Positions 17,861-28,259 of a stretch of DNA of 64,000 nucleotides are shown here, piece after piece. The notes below the pieces were generated by a model. The model worked only from the letters and a program-made list of their open reading frames with translations. It searched no databases and was not told where the DNA came from. The stretch comes from Lachnospiraceae bacterium (GTDB lineage: Bacteria > Bacillota > Clostridia > Lachnospirales > Lachnospiraceae). A program made the position numbers and the translations under genes. Location: contig SVFD01000001.1 in assembly GCA_015057025.1 (NCBI GenBank), positions 620,001-684,000 of the forward strand, read 5' to 3'. Each line of letters opens with the position of its first letter. The stretch's first letter is position 1.

Positions 17861-19771
17861 ATGGAGCAGAAACAAATTGCACAACTGGTAGAACGAATTC
17901 AAAGCGGTGACAGACAGGCATTTGAAGAGATTTATCGGGAAACTTCCAAAAACGTATACTTTATTTGTATCAGTTTTCTGAACAATGAAGAAGAAGCCAA
18001 AGATGTCATGCAGGATACCTATATTACTGCATATCAGAAACTGGAACAATTGCAGGAAAAAGAAAAATTTACTGCATGGATTTCTCAAATAGCCGTCAAT
18101 AAGTGTAAAAAGATTTTGCTAAAAAATTCGCCCATGCTTATGGAGCCGGAGAGTATGATCAATCTGGCGACTGAGAACAACGAAAACTTTTTGCCGGAGG
18201 AATATATTACACAGAAATCCAAACGCAAAATTGTAATGGATATTATGCGTAAAAAGTTATCTGATATCCAGTATCAGACCGTAATTCTGTTTTATTTTAA
18301 TGATTTATCCATTGAAGAAATCGCTGATATTATGGAATGTCCGCCGGGAACCGTAAAATACCGTCTAAGCGTTTCCAGAGCAAAGATTAAAGAAGGCGTA
18401 TTGGAGTATGAGAATGAAAGCAAAGATAAACTGTATTCCTTTGCACCTATACCGTTTCTTGCAGGATTATTGGCTATGGAAGCAGAGAATATTGCGGTGC
18501 CGGATGTGTGGGCAGGTATTATGCAGAGTTTGGAAATTCTACATGGCGGTATGGTAGCAGGCGCGACGCATACGGTTGAGCAGATGGTAACAGATGGAGT
18601 AGCGCGGGCTACTGAGGCAGAAGCGAAGGTGGTTGCGGCGCATTCTACAAGGGATACTGTAGTCAGTGAAGTGGCAAAAAAAGCAGCAACAGGTACAATG
18701 AAAGGAAAAGGGGTTATGGGTAAAGTAGGAAAAATATTATCAAGCTTATTAAAGCATAAAATAGTCATTGGCATCGTAGGTTTGGTTGCGGTGGCAGGAC
18801 TTACGATTGCTGTTGTAAGTATAATAAATAATAAGTCCGGAGAAGAACAAGCGGGGACACTACAGAATGGTTCCTTAGAGGATGTAGCCCAAGAGAATGC
18901 GGCAGGTTTGGCAGATGATTCCGGTACTCTCCCGGATGCAGAGACTGTCATTAGTGAGTATGATGGAGACGGCGATCCGTACTTTTATAGAGAGAATTCA
19001 TGGCTTGGAACCCACGATTATTCTACAGGGCAGTTAGAAAGTCAGCCGGAAATAGTGATATTTCAGGATTCCGAAAATCCGATTACGTTACCGCTTAAAC
19101 CGGAGGATATTCTGCCAGCAGATATAATTAGAATAAATGATACTTGGGGGAACCCGTTGTATCCTTATTTTGAAGGAGAGAATGGTAAGGACCTTATGGT
19201 TGGTCGTGTGTATTTTCAAGTACCGGAGTTTACCATATGTGTGAACAACTATACAAGCGAGGAAATATTCATTGAAGAATGTATTGAGAAAGGATATTAT
19301 TATATCCCTATTTATACGAATGAAGAAGATTTGTATGATTTCTTCGGATGTGATATTACCACAGTGGAAGAGGAAGAAGGAAAAACAGATGCGTACATTG
19401 AATATTTTTTAGGTTATCTTGTGGAACAGTATGGCTCACCTAATTACATAAGTTATGATTACGCAGATTATACCGGTGAATCCAATAATAATGCTATATG
19501 GAAGTTTAATGCAAGCATAAATTTTGCATGGGTATTTGAAGATTATGTAATATATTACGAAGTTAGTGAACGATTTGAGGATATGGGTGATGGTAAATAT
19601 GAGGTTGATCTTTGGGGCGATAGTGACTTGGGAATTTATACGAAAGAGGCATGGGAAGCATTGGAGCCCGAGTATTGTCCGTACGGAAATATGATTGATG
19701 AGATTTATTCGGAGGATTTTCTTATGCCTCTTGGCTGTGAATTTCCGCGAATAGAGCTGGACCCGATTTAA
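17861..19771 (+). CDS. Sigma-70 family factor fused to TM and extracellular domain
   Basis: 636 residues. Residues 12-80 are sigma region 2 (FEEIYRETSKNVYFICISFL, NNEEEAKDVMQDTYITAY), 133-180 sigma region 4 (YQTVILFYFNDLSIEEIADIMECPPGTVKYRL). An alanine-rich linker (190-295) is followed by one transmembrane helix (about 300-322) and a 310-residue acidic extracellular domain I do not recognise. Such a protein would be a membrane-tethered sigma factor, able to act only at the membrane or after cleavage. The reading frame is continuous and the ATG has AGGAGG 7 bases upstream. The following lipoprotein gene is 47 bases away and probably cotranscribed. Function inferred from domains only. Confidence 0.75.
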   Translation: MEQKQIAQLVERIQSGDRQAFEEIYRETSKNVYFICISFLNNEEEAKDVMQDTYITAYQKLEQLQEKEKFTAWISQIAVNKCKKILLKNSPMLMEPESMINLATENNENFLPEEYITQKSKRKIVMDIMRKKLSDIQYQTVILFYFNDLSIEEIADIMECPPGTVKYRLSVSRAKIKEGVLEYENESKDKLYSFAPIPFLAGLLAMEAENIAVPDVWAGIMQSLEILHGGMVAGATHTVEQMVTDGVARATEAEAKVVAAHSTRDTVVSEVAKKAATGTMKGKGVMGKVGKILSSLLKHKIVIGIVGLVAVAGLTIAVVSIINNKSGEEQAGTLQNGSLEDVAQENAAGLADDSGTLPDAETVISEYDGDGDPYFYRENSWLGTHDYSTGQLESQPEIVIFQDSENPITLPLKPEDILPADIIRINDTWGNPLYPYFEGENGKDLMVGRVYFQVPEFTICVNNYTSEEIFIEECIEKGYYYIPIYTNEEDLYDFFGCDITTVEEEEGKTDAYIEYFLGYLVEQYGSPNYISYDYADYTGESNNNAIWKFNASINFAWVFEDYVIYYEVSERFEDMGDGKYEVDLWGDSDLGIYTKEAWEALEPEYCPYGNMIDEIYSEDFLMPLGCEFPRIELDPI

Positions 19772-19818
19772 AGAGACAAGTAACATAACAGATAGAAAAC
19801 ATATGGAGGCGACAAACA

Positions 19819-20601
19819 ATGAAGAAAAAAATATATGTTTTTATGCTTGTGGCAATCATGTCTGTTGTATTATTGGTTGGTTGCACTGGCAATACAACAG
19901 AAGTTACAAGTGATGCAATCGAAAAGGAAGCAGAAAGCGCAGATGGTTTAGCAGTAAATAGTGAAGAAATAAGTGAAGAGGGAAACAATAGTATCGGCAG
20001 TGGTGAATATGCGTATCTGGAAGAAAAAGGATTAAGCGGAGAAGAATTGGAAATTGCCATTGCGTTAAATGAACACTATGGAATGATTTATGATGAACAG
20101 ATTATTTTGTGGATGGAATATTCCAACTGTGATAAGCCAATAGCAGTTGCAGTTGATATTTCTGAGTTTGAGCAGATAGAATATAAAGTTGAACCGGACT
20201 ATTATGATCCTGCGTATGTTACAGTATCTACAGCATATTGTCTTGGACTGGCAGCCGATATTGAAGGAGATGGTGAGGTTGATTTATATTATACAGCACC
20301 GGAATTAAATGATTCGTTAAATTTCACTTTTGATGAATATATGGAAGGCTTAGGAGGACCGGAAGCGGCACAGTATGGAACTGCGGGAGAAGACCTTGTT
20401 TTATTTACAAATAATAACGGAAGGGGCAACGGATATAATTTGATTTGGGGGCACAGTAACAGTCCGGAGCATACATATGATATAAAGCCGTATTATTACA
20501 CAGAAAGTTCCTCTACTGCATTTGATTATCTGAATGCAGATAAAATGTGGCTTGTTGATAAAATCACGATTGTATCTACGCCGGATGTAGTAAGTGAATA
20601 A
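19819..20601 (+). CDS. Putative lipoprotein
   Basis: 260 residues. A signal peptide with lipobox LLVGC (Cys22) shows export and lipid attachment at the outer face of the membrane. The mature part is acidic; residues 60 onward have no recognised domain. TGGAGG lies before the ATG. It follows the sigma-fusion gene closely and may be a partner or a sensor for it, which is inference from position. Confidence 0.7.
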   Translation: MKKKIYVFMLVAIMSVVLLVGCTGNTTEVTSDAIEKEAESADGLAVNSEEISEEGNNSIGSGEYAYLEEKGLSGEELEIAIALNEHYGMIYDEQIILWMEYSNCDKPIAVAVDISEFEQIEYKVEPDYYDPAYVTVSTAYCLGLAADIEGDGEVDLYYTAPELNDSLNFTFDEYMEGLGGPEAAQYGTAGEDLVLFTNNNGRGNGYNLIWGHSNSPEHTYDIKPYYYTESSSTAFDYLNADKMWLVDKITIVSTPDVVSE

Positions 20602-20626
20602 TAGTAGTGGCATAAATATGGCAATA

Positions 20627-20678
20627 ATATCCTCTTTATGTAAAGTTTTTATACTTTCGTAAGGAGGATATTTTTGTT
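20627..20678 (+). terminator. Rho-independent terminator
   Basis: Imperfect long stem between ATATCCTC (about 20629) and GAGGATAT (about 20664) followed by TTTTTG; ends the lipoprotein unit. Confidence 0.65.
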
Positions 20679-20828
20679 ATTGAATAAATAAGGCATAGAG
20701 ACGATTTTTCATAAAAATAAAAAGGAAATCCCCTCTTGACCGCGAATATTAAAATTAGAGACTATCGTTTACAATTTGACAGGATGTTTTATTTTTCGCC
20801 CGTAAGAGCGGCAGAATTGGAGACCGAT

Positions 20829-21833
20829 ATGACAATCCGAGAGAAACTGGAACTGTATGAAAAAGAATATTTAAGTCCTTATGCAATGCTTAGTATGAAT
20901 TCCAAGGGACGTCTTCATCCGGAAGAACAGTGTGATATCCGTCCTGTTTTTCAGAGAGACAGAGACCGAATTATTCACAGTAAAGCATTCAGACGCCTAA
21001 AAGATAAAACACAGGTGTTTTTGACCCCGGAAGGAGACCATTACAGAACCAGACTTACCCATACATTGGAGGTTTCCCAGAATGCCAGAACCATTGCCAA
21101 AGCACTTCGTTTAAACGAAGATTTGGTAGAGGCCATTGCTTTGGGACATGATTTAGGGCATACACCTTTCGGACATTCCGGAGAAAGAGCGCTCAACATG
21201 GTTTGTCCTTATGGTTTTAAACATAATGAACAGAGTGTTCGTACAGTAGATTTTCTTGAAAAAGACGGCCAGGGTATTAATCTTACCATGGAAGTAAGGG
21301 ATGGTATTATGAATCATCAGACCTCTTCCATGCCTTCTACTTTAGAGGGTAAGATTGTACGTTTTTCGGATAAAATTGCATATTTCCACCACGATATGGA
21401 TGATGCCATCCGAGGAGGTATTTTAACAGAGAAGGATATTCCAAAGGAAATCGGAGAAGTATTAGGATATACCACAGGCGAACGTCTGGATCGTTTTATT
21501 CATGATATTGTAACTGCAAGTACGGATAAGGATGATATTGTCATGTCACCTGAGATTGCCGAAGGAATGCAGAAACTTCGTCAGTTTATGTTTGAGCGCG
21601 TATATCAGAATCCGGAAGCAAAAAGTGAAGAGAGTAAGGCAGAAATGCTGATTACCACTCTTTATGAATATTATTTAAAACATTTGGAGTTGTTGCCGCA
21701 GGAATTACTTGTAATGCATGAAAACGGAACTCCTAAGGAGATTATTGTTTGTGATTACATAGCGGCGATGACAGACCGCTTTGCCATTGCGCAGTATAAT
21801 GAAATTTTTATTCCGAAGTCATGGCATGGTTAA
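20829..21833 (+). CDS. dgt: Deoxyguanosinetriphosphate triphosphohydrolase
   Basis: 334-residue HD-superfamily dNTPase that splits dGTP or other dNTPs to the nucleoside and tripolyphosphate. Motifs: RPVFQRDRDRIIHSKAFRRLKDKTQVF, HYRTRLTHTLEVSQNARTIA, and the HD motif ALGHDLGHTPFGHSGE, all intact. The ATG at 20829 has GGAG 6 bases upstream and gives the usual family N-terminus (TIREKLELYEKEYLSPYA); a TTG at 20736 with AAGGAA before it would add 31 residues and cannot be excluded. It heads the dnaG-rpoD-trmK-nif3 run, an order common in Clostridia. Confidence 0.9.
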   Translation: MTIREKLELYEKEYLSPYAMLSMNSKGRLHPEEQCDIRPVFQRDRDRIIHSKAFRRLKDKTQVFLTPEGDHYRTRLTHTLEVSQNARTIAKALRLNEDLVEAIALGHDLGHTPFGHSGERALNMVCPYGFKHNEQSVRTVDFLEKDGQGINLTMEVRDGIMNHQTSSMPSTLEGKIVRFSDKIAYFHHDMDDAIRGGILTEKDIPKEIGEVLGYTTGERLDRFIHDIVTASTDKDDIVMSPEIAEGMQKLRQFMFERVYQNPEAKSEESKAEMLITTLYEYYLKHLELLPQELLVMHENGTPKEIIVCDYIAAMTDRFAIAQYNEIFIPKSWHG

Positions 21834-21897
21834 ATCTTTAGGACGTGTAAAAGCCATGAAAATGTATTTCGGAACGGAAATAAGATGAGGAAATCAT

Positions 21898-23670
21898 ATG
21901 TATTTTTCAGAAGAAATTATAGCTGAAGTGCAACAAAGAAATGATATTGTGGATGTAATTTCACAGTATGTGCATTTACAAAAAAAAGGAAGCAATTACA
22001 CTTGTTGCTGTCCTTTTCATAATGAGAAGACCCCGTCTTTTTCCGTGAATCAGGCAAGGCAGATGTACAAGTGCTTCGGCTGTGGTGAAGGCGGAAGCGT
22101 TATTACTTTTTTACAAAAATATGAAAATTATACCTTTCCCGAAGCAATCAAATATTTGGCGGAACGTGCCGGAATAGAATTGCCCGAGGATACAAATAAT
22201 GCGGCAAACAAAGCCAGGGATAATCGGCGTGCACGACTGTTGGAAGTCAATAAAGAAGCGGCAAAATACTATTATTATCTTCTCCGCTCCGATAAGGGCA
22301 AAACCGGAATGGACTACCTTGAGCGGCGTAAGCTTTCTGAGGAAACAAGAAATAAATTTGGTTTGGGTTATGCCAGCAGTTACGGCAATGATTTGATTGC
22401 CTACCTGAAAAGTAAGGGTTTTAAGGATGACGAAATAAAAGATTCGGGCTTAGCAGGTTTTTCGGAGCAGAAGGGATTAAATTCCAAATTCTGGAACAGG
22501 GTTATGTTTCCCATTCAGGACAGTAATCATCGTGTAATCGGTTTCGGTGGTCGTGTTATGGGAGATGGAGAACCTAAATATTTGAACTCTCCGGAAACAG
22601 AGATTTTTGATAAAAGTCGTAATTTGTACGGTTTGAATTTTGCGAGAACCGCACGAAAAAACAATATGATTCTGTGTGAAGGTTATATGGATGTCATTGC
22701 TTTGCATCAGGCAGGTTTTAATCAGGCGGTAGCTTCGCTTGGAACTGCTTTTACATCAGGACAAGCTAATTTGTTAAGACGCTATACGAAGGATGTTTTG
22801 TTAGCCTATGACAGTGATGGAGCAGGAACGAAAGCTGCACTTAGGGCAATACAGATTCTGCGGGAGGCAGGGTTGGCTTCTAAGGTTATTAATATGAAGC
22901 CGTATAAGGATCCGGATGAATTTATTAAGAATCTTGGCGCAGAGGAATATCAAAAGAGAATAGATGAAGCCGAAAACAGCTTTTTGTTTCAGGTAAGAAT
23001 TACAGAGAGTTCTTTTGATATGAAAGATCCTGACGGCAGAACAAGATTTTATAAAGAGATAGCAAAGCTTTTAAGCGAGTTTACCGATGAGATTGAACGT
23101 GAGAATTACTTGACGGCAGTAGCAAACCAATATGGTGTACCAAGAGATTCTCTACGGGAACAGGTTTCTAAAAGCGCCATGCAGGGGGAAGTTAAGGTAA
23201 TTCAACGACCTCAGTCTGCTATGGGTGGAGCGAAGGCTAAGGCCGAAGATAGTAAGCGTAAACCGCAACAGTTATTATTAACCTGGCTTGCAGAGGAACC
23301 GCAGCTTTATTCAAAGATAAAACAATACATTTCGGCTGAGGATTTTACGGATGAATTATATCAACCGGTAGCAAAGCGTTTTCTGGAGGATTTAGAAAAA
23401 GGAAATGCCAATCCGGCGGTATTAATCAGTCTTTTGGAAGACCCGGAAGAGCAAAGTAAGTTAAGCGAACTTTTTACTACCAGATTAGAAGAAATTCATA
23501 CTAAGGAAGAGAGACAGAAGGCATTTCATGATATTTTGGTAGCGGTAAAAACCAACAGTTTTGAATACTATTCTTCCAGAGCAGGAACCGACATAAATGC
23601 CATAAATCAGGTGATCGCAGGTAAAAAAGCATTGGAAGAATTAGCTAAAACGCATATTTTTTTGGATTAA
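21898..23670 (+). CDS. dnaG: DNA primase
   Basis: 590 residues. The N-terminal zinc finger (CPFHNEKTPSF and CFGCG, residues about 39-64), the catalytic core with Toprim motif (LCEGYMDVIAL, DSDGAG) and a C-terminal DnaB-binding region are present in normal order and length. It makes RNA primers for replication. The ATG at 21898 follows a modest GAGGAAA site. It lies 64 bases after dgt and 38 bases before rpoD, the classic macromolecular-synthesis arrangement. Confidence 0.97.
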   Translation: MYFSEEIIAEVQQRNDIVDVISQYVHLQKKGSNYTCCCPFHNEKTPSFSVNQARQMYKCFGCGEGGSVITFLQKYENYTFPEAIKYLAERAGIELPEDTNNAANKARDNRRARLLEVNKEAAKYYYYLLRSDKGKTGMDYLERRKLSEETRNKFGLGYASSYGNDLIAYLKSKGFKDDEIKDSGLAGFSEQKGLNSKFWNRVMFPIQDSNHRVIGFGGRVMGDGEPKYLNSPETEIFDKSRNLYGLNFARTARKNNMILCEGYMDVIALHQAGFNQAVASLGTAFTSGQANLLRRYTKDVLLAYDSDGAGTKAALRAIQILREAGLASKVINMKPYKDPDEFIKNLGAEEYQKRIDEAENSFLFQVRITESSFDMKDPDGRTRFYKEIAKLLSEFTDEIERENYLTAVANQYGVPRDSLREQVSKSAMQGEVKVIQRPQSAMGGAKAKAEDSKRKPQQLLLTWLAEEPQLYSKIKQYISAEDFTDELYQPVAKRFLEDLEKGNANPAVLISLLEDPEEQSKLSELFTTRLEEIHTKEERQKAFHDILVAVKTNSFEYYSSRAGTDINAINQVIAGKKALEELAKTHIFLD

Positions 23671-23708
23671 GACCAAAATAGTAGATAAAACGGAAGGATG
23701 GAAAAAGA

Positions 23709-24836
23709 ATGGACGAAAGTACAAAGCAAAAATTCGAGGAGAAGTTAAAAGAACTCATCGAAGTTGCCAAAACAAAAAAGAATATGTTGGAGTATCATGA
23801 AATTAGTGCACACTTTGCAGATATGAATCTGGAAGAAGAGCAGTTTGAGCGTATTCTTGAAACTTTAGAAAAAAATAATGTAGATGTTCTGCGTATTACA
23901 GAGGAAGAAGAGGAACCTGTAGACGAAGAACTTCTTATGGCGGACAACGAAGAATTGGACGTTGATGTTGACGTGGAAAATCTTGACCTTTCCGTACCGG
24001 AAGGTGTAGGTATCGAAGACCCTGTCAGAATGTATTTAAAAGAAATCGGAAAAGTCCCTCTTTTAAGTGCGGAAGAAGAAATCGAACTTGCAAAGAAAAT
24101 GGAAATGGGTGATGAGGACGCAAAGAAACGACTTGCGGAAGCAAATCTTCGTCTTGTAGTATCCATTGCTAAAAGATATGTGGGACGTGGCCTTTTATTC
24201 CTTGATTTGATTCAAGAGGGTAATTTAGGTCTTATTAAAGCTGTAGAGAAGTTTGATTATCGTAAAGGATATAAGTTTTCAACTTATGCGACATGGTGGA
24301 TTCGTCAGGCAATTACCAGAGCTATTGCAGACCAGGCAAGAACTATTCGTATTCCCGTGCATATGGTGGAAACCATTAACAAGCTAATTCGTGTCAGCAG
24401 ACAGTTATTGCAGGAGTTAGGCCGTGAACCGACCCCGGAAGAAATTGCTGCTGTATTAAAGATGCCGGAAGAACGTGTACGCGAAATCTTAAAAATTTCC
24501 CAAGAACCTGTTTCTTTGGAAACACCTATTGGTGAAGAGGAAGACAGTCATTTAGGTGATTTTATTCAGGACGATAATGTGCCTGTACCGGCAGACGCTG
24601 CTGCGTTTACACTTTTAAGAGAACAGTTAAGTGAGGTATTATCAACCCTTACCGAAAGAGAGCAGAAAGTGCTTCGCTTACGTTTTGGATTGGATGACGG
24701 ACGTGCTCGTACTTTGGAAGAAGTTGGTAAGGAATTTAACGTTACCCGTGAGCGTATCCGTCAGATTGAAGCTAAGGCATTAAGAAAGCTTCGTCATCCC
24801 AGCAGAAGCCGTAAGTTGAAGGATTATCTTGATTAA
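23709..24836 (+). CDS. rpoD: Primary sigma factor RpoD (SigA)
   Basis: 375 residues, typical length for the Firmicutes housekeeping sigma. Region 1.1 (residues 1-80), an acidic segment (about 60-95), region 1.2 ([16 protein letters not shown]), region 2 ([36 protein letters not shown]), region 3 and region 4 ([29 protein letters not shown]) are all intact. It directs RNA polymerase to the TTGACA/TATAAT promoters seen through this window. AAGGATGG precedes the ATG; cotranscription with dnaG is likely. Confidence 0.97.
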   Translation: MDESTKQKFEEKLKELIEVAKTKKNMLEYHEISAHFADMNLEEEQFERILETLEKNNVDVLRITEEEEEPVDEELLMADNEELDVDVDVENLDLSVPEGVGIEDPVRMYLKEIGKVPLLSAEEEIELAKKMEMGDEDAKKRLAEANLRLVVSIAKRYVGRGLLFLDLIQEGNLGLIKAVEKFDYRKGYKFSTYATWWIRQAITRAIADQARTIRIPVHMVETINKLIRVSRQLLQELGREPTPEEIAAVLKMPEERVREILKISQEPVSLETPIGEEEDSHLGDFIQDDNVPVPADAAAFTLLREQLSEVLSTLTEREQKVLRLRFGLDDGRARTLEEVGKEFNVTRERIRQIEAKALRKLRHPSRSRKLKDYLD

Positions 24837-24853
24837 GAGAGGTAAGTCTCAGT

Positions 24854-25651
24854 ATGGAATTGGGAAAGAGACTTAAAAAAGTTGCAGGACTAATTTTACC
24901 ATCTGACAAATTGGCTGATGTGGGATGCGATCACGGATATCTTTCTGTTTATCTGGTAGAAAAGCAGATATGTAAGTATGTCATAGCCATGGATGTCAAT
25001 AAGGGACCCTTACAGAAGGCCGGGGATAATATTCGCAAATTCGGATATGAAGGCTACATAGAAACAAGATTATCAAATGGTTTAAATAAGCTTCATTTCG
25101 GCGAGGCAGAAGGTTATGTCTGCGCAGGTATGGGCGGTCCTCTCGCATTGCAGATTCTCTGGAATGACAGAGATAAGGTAAAAGAAATGAAGCAGGTGAT
25201 ATTACAACCCCAATCTGAATTGTGGTTGGTAAGACGCACCTTGAAGCAGTGGGGCTTTGTCATTGATAAAGAGGATATAGAATTTGAAGACGGAAAATAT
25301 TATTTCATGATGCGTATTCGTCCCGGCAATGAGTTGTGCATGGATGTTGCGCCGGATGAAAATGCAGTATTTCCGGGAGAAGATTTTGCGGTTGCAATAA
25401 ATGGCAGTGAAATGAACTGCACAGATGAGGAAATCCTGAAGACTGCAGTTTATGAACTGTTTGCCAAGGAATTGTTGGATGAACATAATGAAATTTTAAA
25501 AGAGTATATATGTAAAGAAGAAAATCGTCTTTTAAGCATATTTAAGTCCCTGTCTAAGCAGGAAGATTCAGCAAAGTGCAGGGAAAGAAAGGCAGCAATA
25601 GAGAAAGAGCTTGCTATTCATCAGTGGGCACTTAAACAGTATGAAACGTAA
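24854..25651 (+). CDS. trmK: tRNA (adenine(22)-N(1))-methyltransferase
   Basis: 265 residues. The N-terminal Rossmann methyltransferase domain has the SAM motif ADVGCDHGYLSVYL (residues 21-34) and AMDVNKGPL, and GMGGPLALQIL near residue 91 is the TrmK catalytic region. A helical C-terminal domain follows. It methylates A22 in a subset of tRNAs. The gene sits directly after rpoD (17-base gap) and before the Nif3-like gene, as in many Firmicutes. GAGAGGTAAG acts as ribosome binding site. Confidence 0.92.
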   Translation: MELGKRLKKVAGLILPSDKLADVGCDHGYLSVYLVEKQICKYVIAMDVNKGPLQKAGDNIRKFGYEGYIETRLSNGLNKLHFGEAEGYVCAGMGGPLALQILWNDRDKVKEMKQVILQPQSELWLVRRTLKQWGFVIDKEDIEFEDGKYYFMMRIRPGNELCMDVAPDENAVFPGEDFAVAINGSEMNCTDEEILKTAVYELFAKELLDEHNEILKEYICKEENRLLSIFKSLSKQEDSAKCRERKAAIEKELAIHQWALKQYET

Positions 25652-25674
25652 GGTGCATTGGCACGGAGGTTTAT

Positions 25675-26457
25675 ATGAAGTGTAAGGATTTGATTGCGAA
25701 GCTGGAGGAATTATCGCCTGCAATTTATGCTATGGATTGGGATAATTCAGGTCTTTTGGTGGGAGACGGCGAAAGAGAAGTTACTAAGGTACTTCTTTCG
25801 GTCGATGTCACAGATGAAGTGGTTGAAGAGGCAATTCGTACGGGAGCTGATATGATTCTGGCTCATCATCCTTTGATTTTTTCAAAAATTAGCAGGGTGG
25901 TTGCCACAGATTTTATCGGGAAAAGAATTATCCGTATGATCGAGCACGGTATCTGTTGTTATTGTATGCATACTAATTTTGATGTTATGGGTATGGCAGA
26001 TGCGGCTGCGGATGAATTAGGCTTAATACAGAGTGAAGTCCTTATGGTGACGTACGAAGATGATATTTCCAAAGAAGGTATCGGGCGTTTCGGTTTTTTA
26101 AAAGATATCAGTACTTTGCAGGAATTGGCAGAGAATGTGAAGCATATTTTTGCATTGGAGCATGTAACGGTGTATGGAGATAGGGATACCAAAGTTGCCA
26201 AAGCAGCAATTTCTACGGGTTCCGGTAAAAGCGTAATAAAATATGCATTAAATACAGATTGTGATGTTATTATTACCGGAGATATTGATTATCATACAGC
26301 ATTGGATACCATTACTCAGGGATTGTGTATCATTGATGCAGGGCATTTTGGATTGGAGAAGCTTTTTATCACATATCTGCAGGAATATTTAAAGAGAGAA
26401 GCGCCTGTTATTGAGACGGTTAAGTCGCAACAAGGCGAAATAGGATATGTAATTTAA
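25675..26457 (+). CDS. Nif3-like dinuclear metal-center protein
   Basis: 260 residues of the Nif3/YqfO family (GTP cyclohydrolase I type 2 homologue). Metal ligands are visible in ILAHHPLIF (about 62-70), CMHTNFD (about 98) and the late DAGHFGLEK (about 222-231). Members form hexamers with a two-metal site; the physiological reaction is unsettled. The short 260-residue form lacks the PII-like insert of B. subtilis YqfO. GGAGG precedes the ATG. Position after trmK is conserved in Firmicutes. Confidence 0.9.
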   Translation: MKCKDLIAKLEELSPAIYAMDWDNSGLLVGDGEREVTKVLLSVDVTDEVVEEAIRTGADMILAHHPLIFSKISRVVATDFIGKRIIRMIEHGICCYCMHTNFDVMGMADAAADELGLIQSEVLMVTYEDDISKEGIGRFGFLKDISTLQELAENVKHIFALEHVTVYGDRDTKVAKAAISTGSGKSVIKYALNTDCDVIITGDIDYHTALDTITQGLCIIDAGHFGLEKLFITYLQEYLKREAPVIETVKSQQGEIGYVI

Positions 26458-26496
26458 ATATGTATGGGGTAATGAAATAAAAAGGGGGTACAGCTT

Positions 26497-28152
26497 ATGT
26501 TACAGTTTATTATTAACGGACAAAAGAAAGAATACGAAGAAGGTATAACCTTTGAAGAGATTGCAAAGGAATATCAGAAAGATTATAAAAGCACCATTGC
26601 GGCAGTGATTTTAAACGGTAAAATCAGTGAACTGATAAAGAAGCCGTTTAGAAACGGAGAGCTTACATTCTGTGATTTAAGTACATCCATCGGTCATCTG
26701 ACATATATAAGAACTGCGACTCTGCTTTTTGTAAAAGCGGCGCATGATGTTATCGGTGATAAAAATATTGAGAAAATAAAAGTAGAATGTGCGTTGGGAC
26801 CGGGTTTTTATTTTACAGCCAAGGGTAATTTTGTTGTAGACCATGATTTGGCGGAAAAGATAAAAGCACGTATGAAGGAAATGGTAGATGCGAATGCTGC
26901 AATCCGGAAGCATTCCATGGCGTTAGATGACGCAGTAGCTATTTTTGCAAAACAGGGTATGAAGGATAAACAACGTCTTTGCAAGTTCCGTAGAAGTTCT
27001 TTGATTAATGTGTATGATGTAGATGGTTATTATGACTATTTTTATGGTTATATGCTTCCTAATATGGGATATGTGAAGCTTTTTGACGTTATTGCATATA
27101 ACAATGGTTTTGTATTAAATCTTCCCAGAAGAAGTGCACCCAACGAGTTAAAGGAATTTGTTCCCTTGGAGAAATTGTTTAACACGATGATGGAAGCTAC
27201 GGATTGGAGTGAAAAGCTTGAAATAGATACAGTAGGAGAGTTGAATGAATGTATCTGTAACGGTGGTTTAAATGAAATGATTCTTGTGCAGGAAGCATTG
27301 CAGGAACGTAAAATTGCGGAAATTGCTCATGATATTGTAAGCCGTGGCGGCGTAAAATTTGTTATGATTGCAGGTCCTTCCTCTTCCGGAAAAACCAGTT
27401 TTTCACACAGATTATCTGTCCAGTTAAAAACACATGGATTGCGTCCTCATCCCATTGCGGTAGATGATTATTTTGTAAATCGTGAAGATACACCTTTGGA
27501 TGAAAACGGTGACTATAATTTTGAGTGTCTGGAAGCAATTGATGTAAAACTTTTTAACAGGGATATGCAGAATCTTCTTGCAGGTAAAACCGTAGAAATT
27601 CCTACTTTTAATTTCAAGACCGGACACCGTGAATACAAAGGCAATTATAAGACCTTAGGTCCTGATGATGTTTTGGTTATTGAAGGAATTCATGCTTTGA
27701 ATGATAAGATGTCAGAAAGTCTTCCCGTTGAGAGCAAGTATAAGGTATACATCAGCGCATTGACTACCTTAAACATTGACGAACATAATCGTATTCCTAC
27801 CACGGACGGACGACTTCTTCGTCGTATGGTACGCGATGCAAGAACCAGAGGTGCATCTGCAACCAGAACCATCCAAATGTGGCCTTCGGTACGTCGCGGT
27901 GAGGAAGAGAATATCTTCCCTTTCCAGGAAAGCGCAGATGCAATGTTTAACTCGGCTTTAATTTATGAGCTGGCAGTTATTAAGCCGTTTGCAGAGCCTC
28001 TTTTATATAGTGTAAAACCGACAGATCCTGAGTATCATGAGGCTAAGAGATTGTTGAAGTTCCTGGAATACTTCTTAACCGTAGATACTGAGAATCTTCC
28101 CAATAATTCTATCGCAAGAGAATTTGTGGGCGGAAGTTGTTTTAATGTATAA
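26497..28152 (+). CDS. Nucleoside (uridine-type) kinase with TGS-like N-terminus
   Basis: 551 residues. Residues 1-60 resemble a TGS domain, 60-200 resemble the second domain of threonyl-tRNA synthetase, and 285-480 form a uridine kinase/phosphoribulokinase P-loop domain with Walker A AGPSSSGKTSF (about 290-300), DDYFVNRED and VIEGIHALND. This three-part build is common in Clostridia and is annotated as a nucleoside kinase; phosphorylation of uridine or a related nucleoside is inferred. A strong AAAGGGGG site precedes the ATG. Confidence 0.85.
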   Translation: MLQFIINGQKKEYEEGITFEEIAKEYQKDYKSTIAAVILNGKISELIKKPFRNGELTFCDLSTSIGHLTYIRTATLLFVKAAHDVIGDKNIEKIKVECALGPGFYFTAKGNFVVDHDLAEKIKARMKEMVDANAAIRKHSMALDDAVAIFAKQGMKDKQRLCKFRRSSLINVYDVDGYYDYFYGYMLPNMGYVKLFDVIAYNNGFVLNLPRRSAPNELKEFVPLEKLFNTMMEATDWSEKLEIDTVGELNECICNGGLNEMILVQEALQERKIAEIAHDIVSRGGVKFVMIAGPSSSGKTSFSHRLSVQLKTHGLRPHPIAVDDYFVNREDTPLDENGDYNFECLEAIDVKLFNRDMQNLLAGKTVEIPTFNFKTGHREYKGNYKTLGPDDVLVIEGIHALNDKMSESLPVESKYKVYISALTTLNIDEHNRIPTTDGRLLRRMVRDARTRGASATRTIQMWPSVRRGEEENIFPFQESADAMFNSALIYELAVIKPFAEPLLYSVKPTDPEYHEAKRLLKFLEYFLTVDTENLPNNSIAREFVGGSCFNV

Positions 28153-28259
28153 TATACGCGAACACAATCAGTCAAACGGATGCGAAGCAGACATTTAACG
28201 AATGTGAGCATTTAAATAGCGAGATATAGTGTAGTTATGTTTTAATTTAGTTAAAAATT

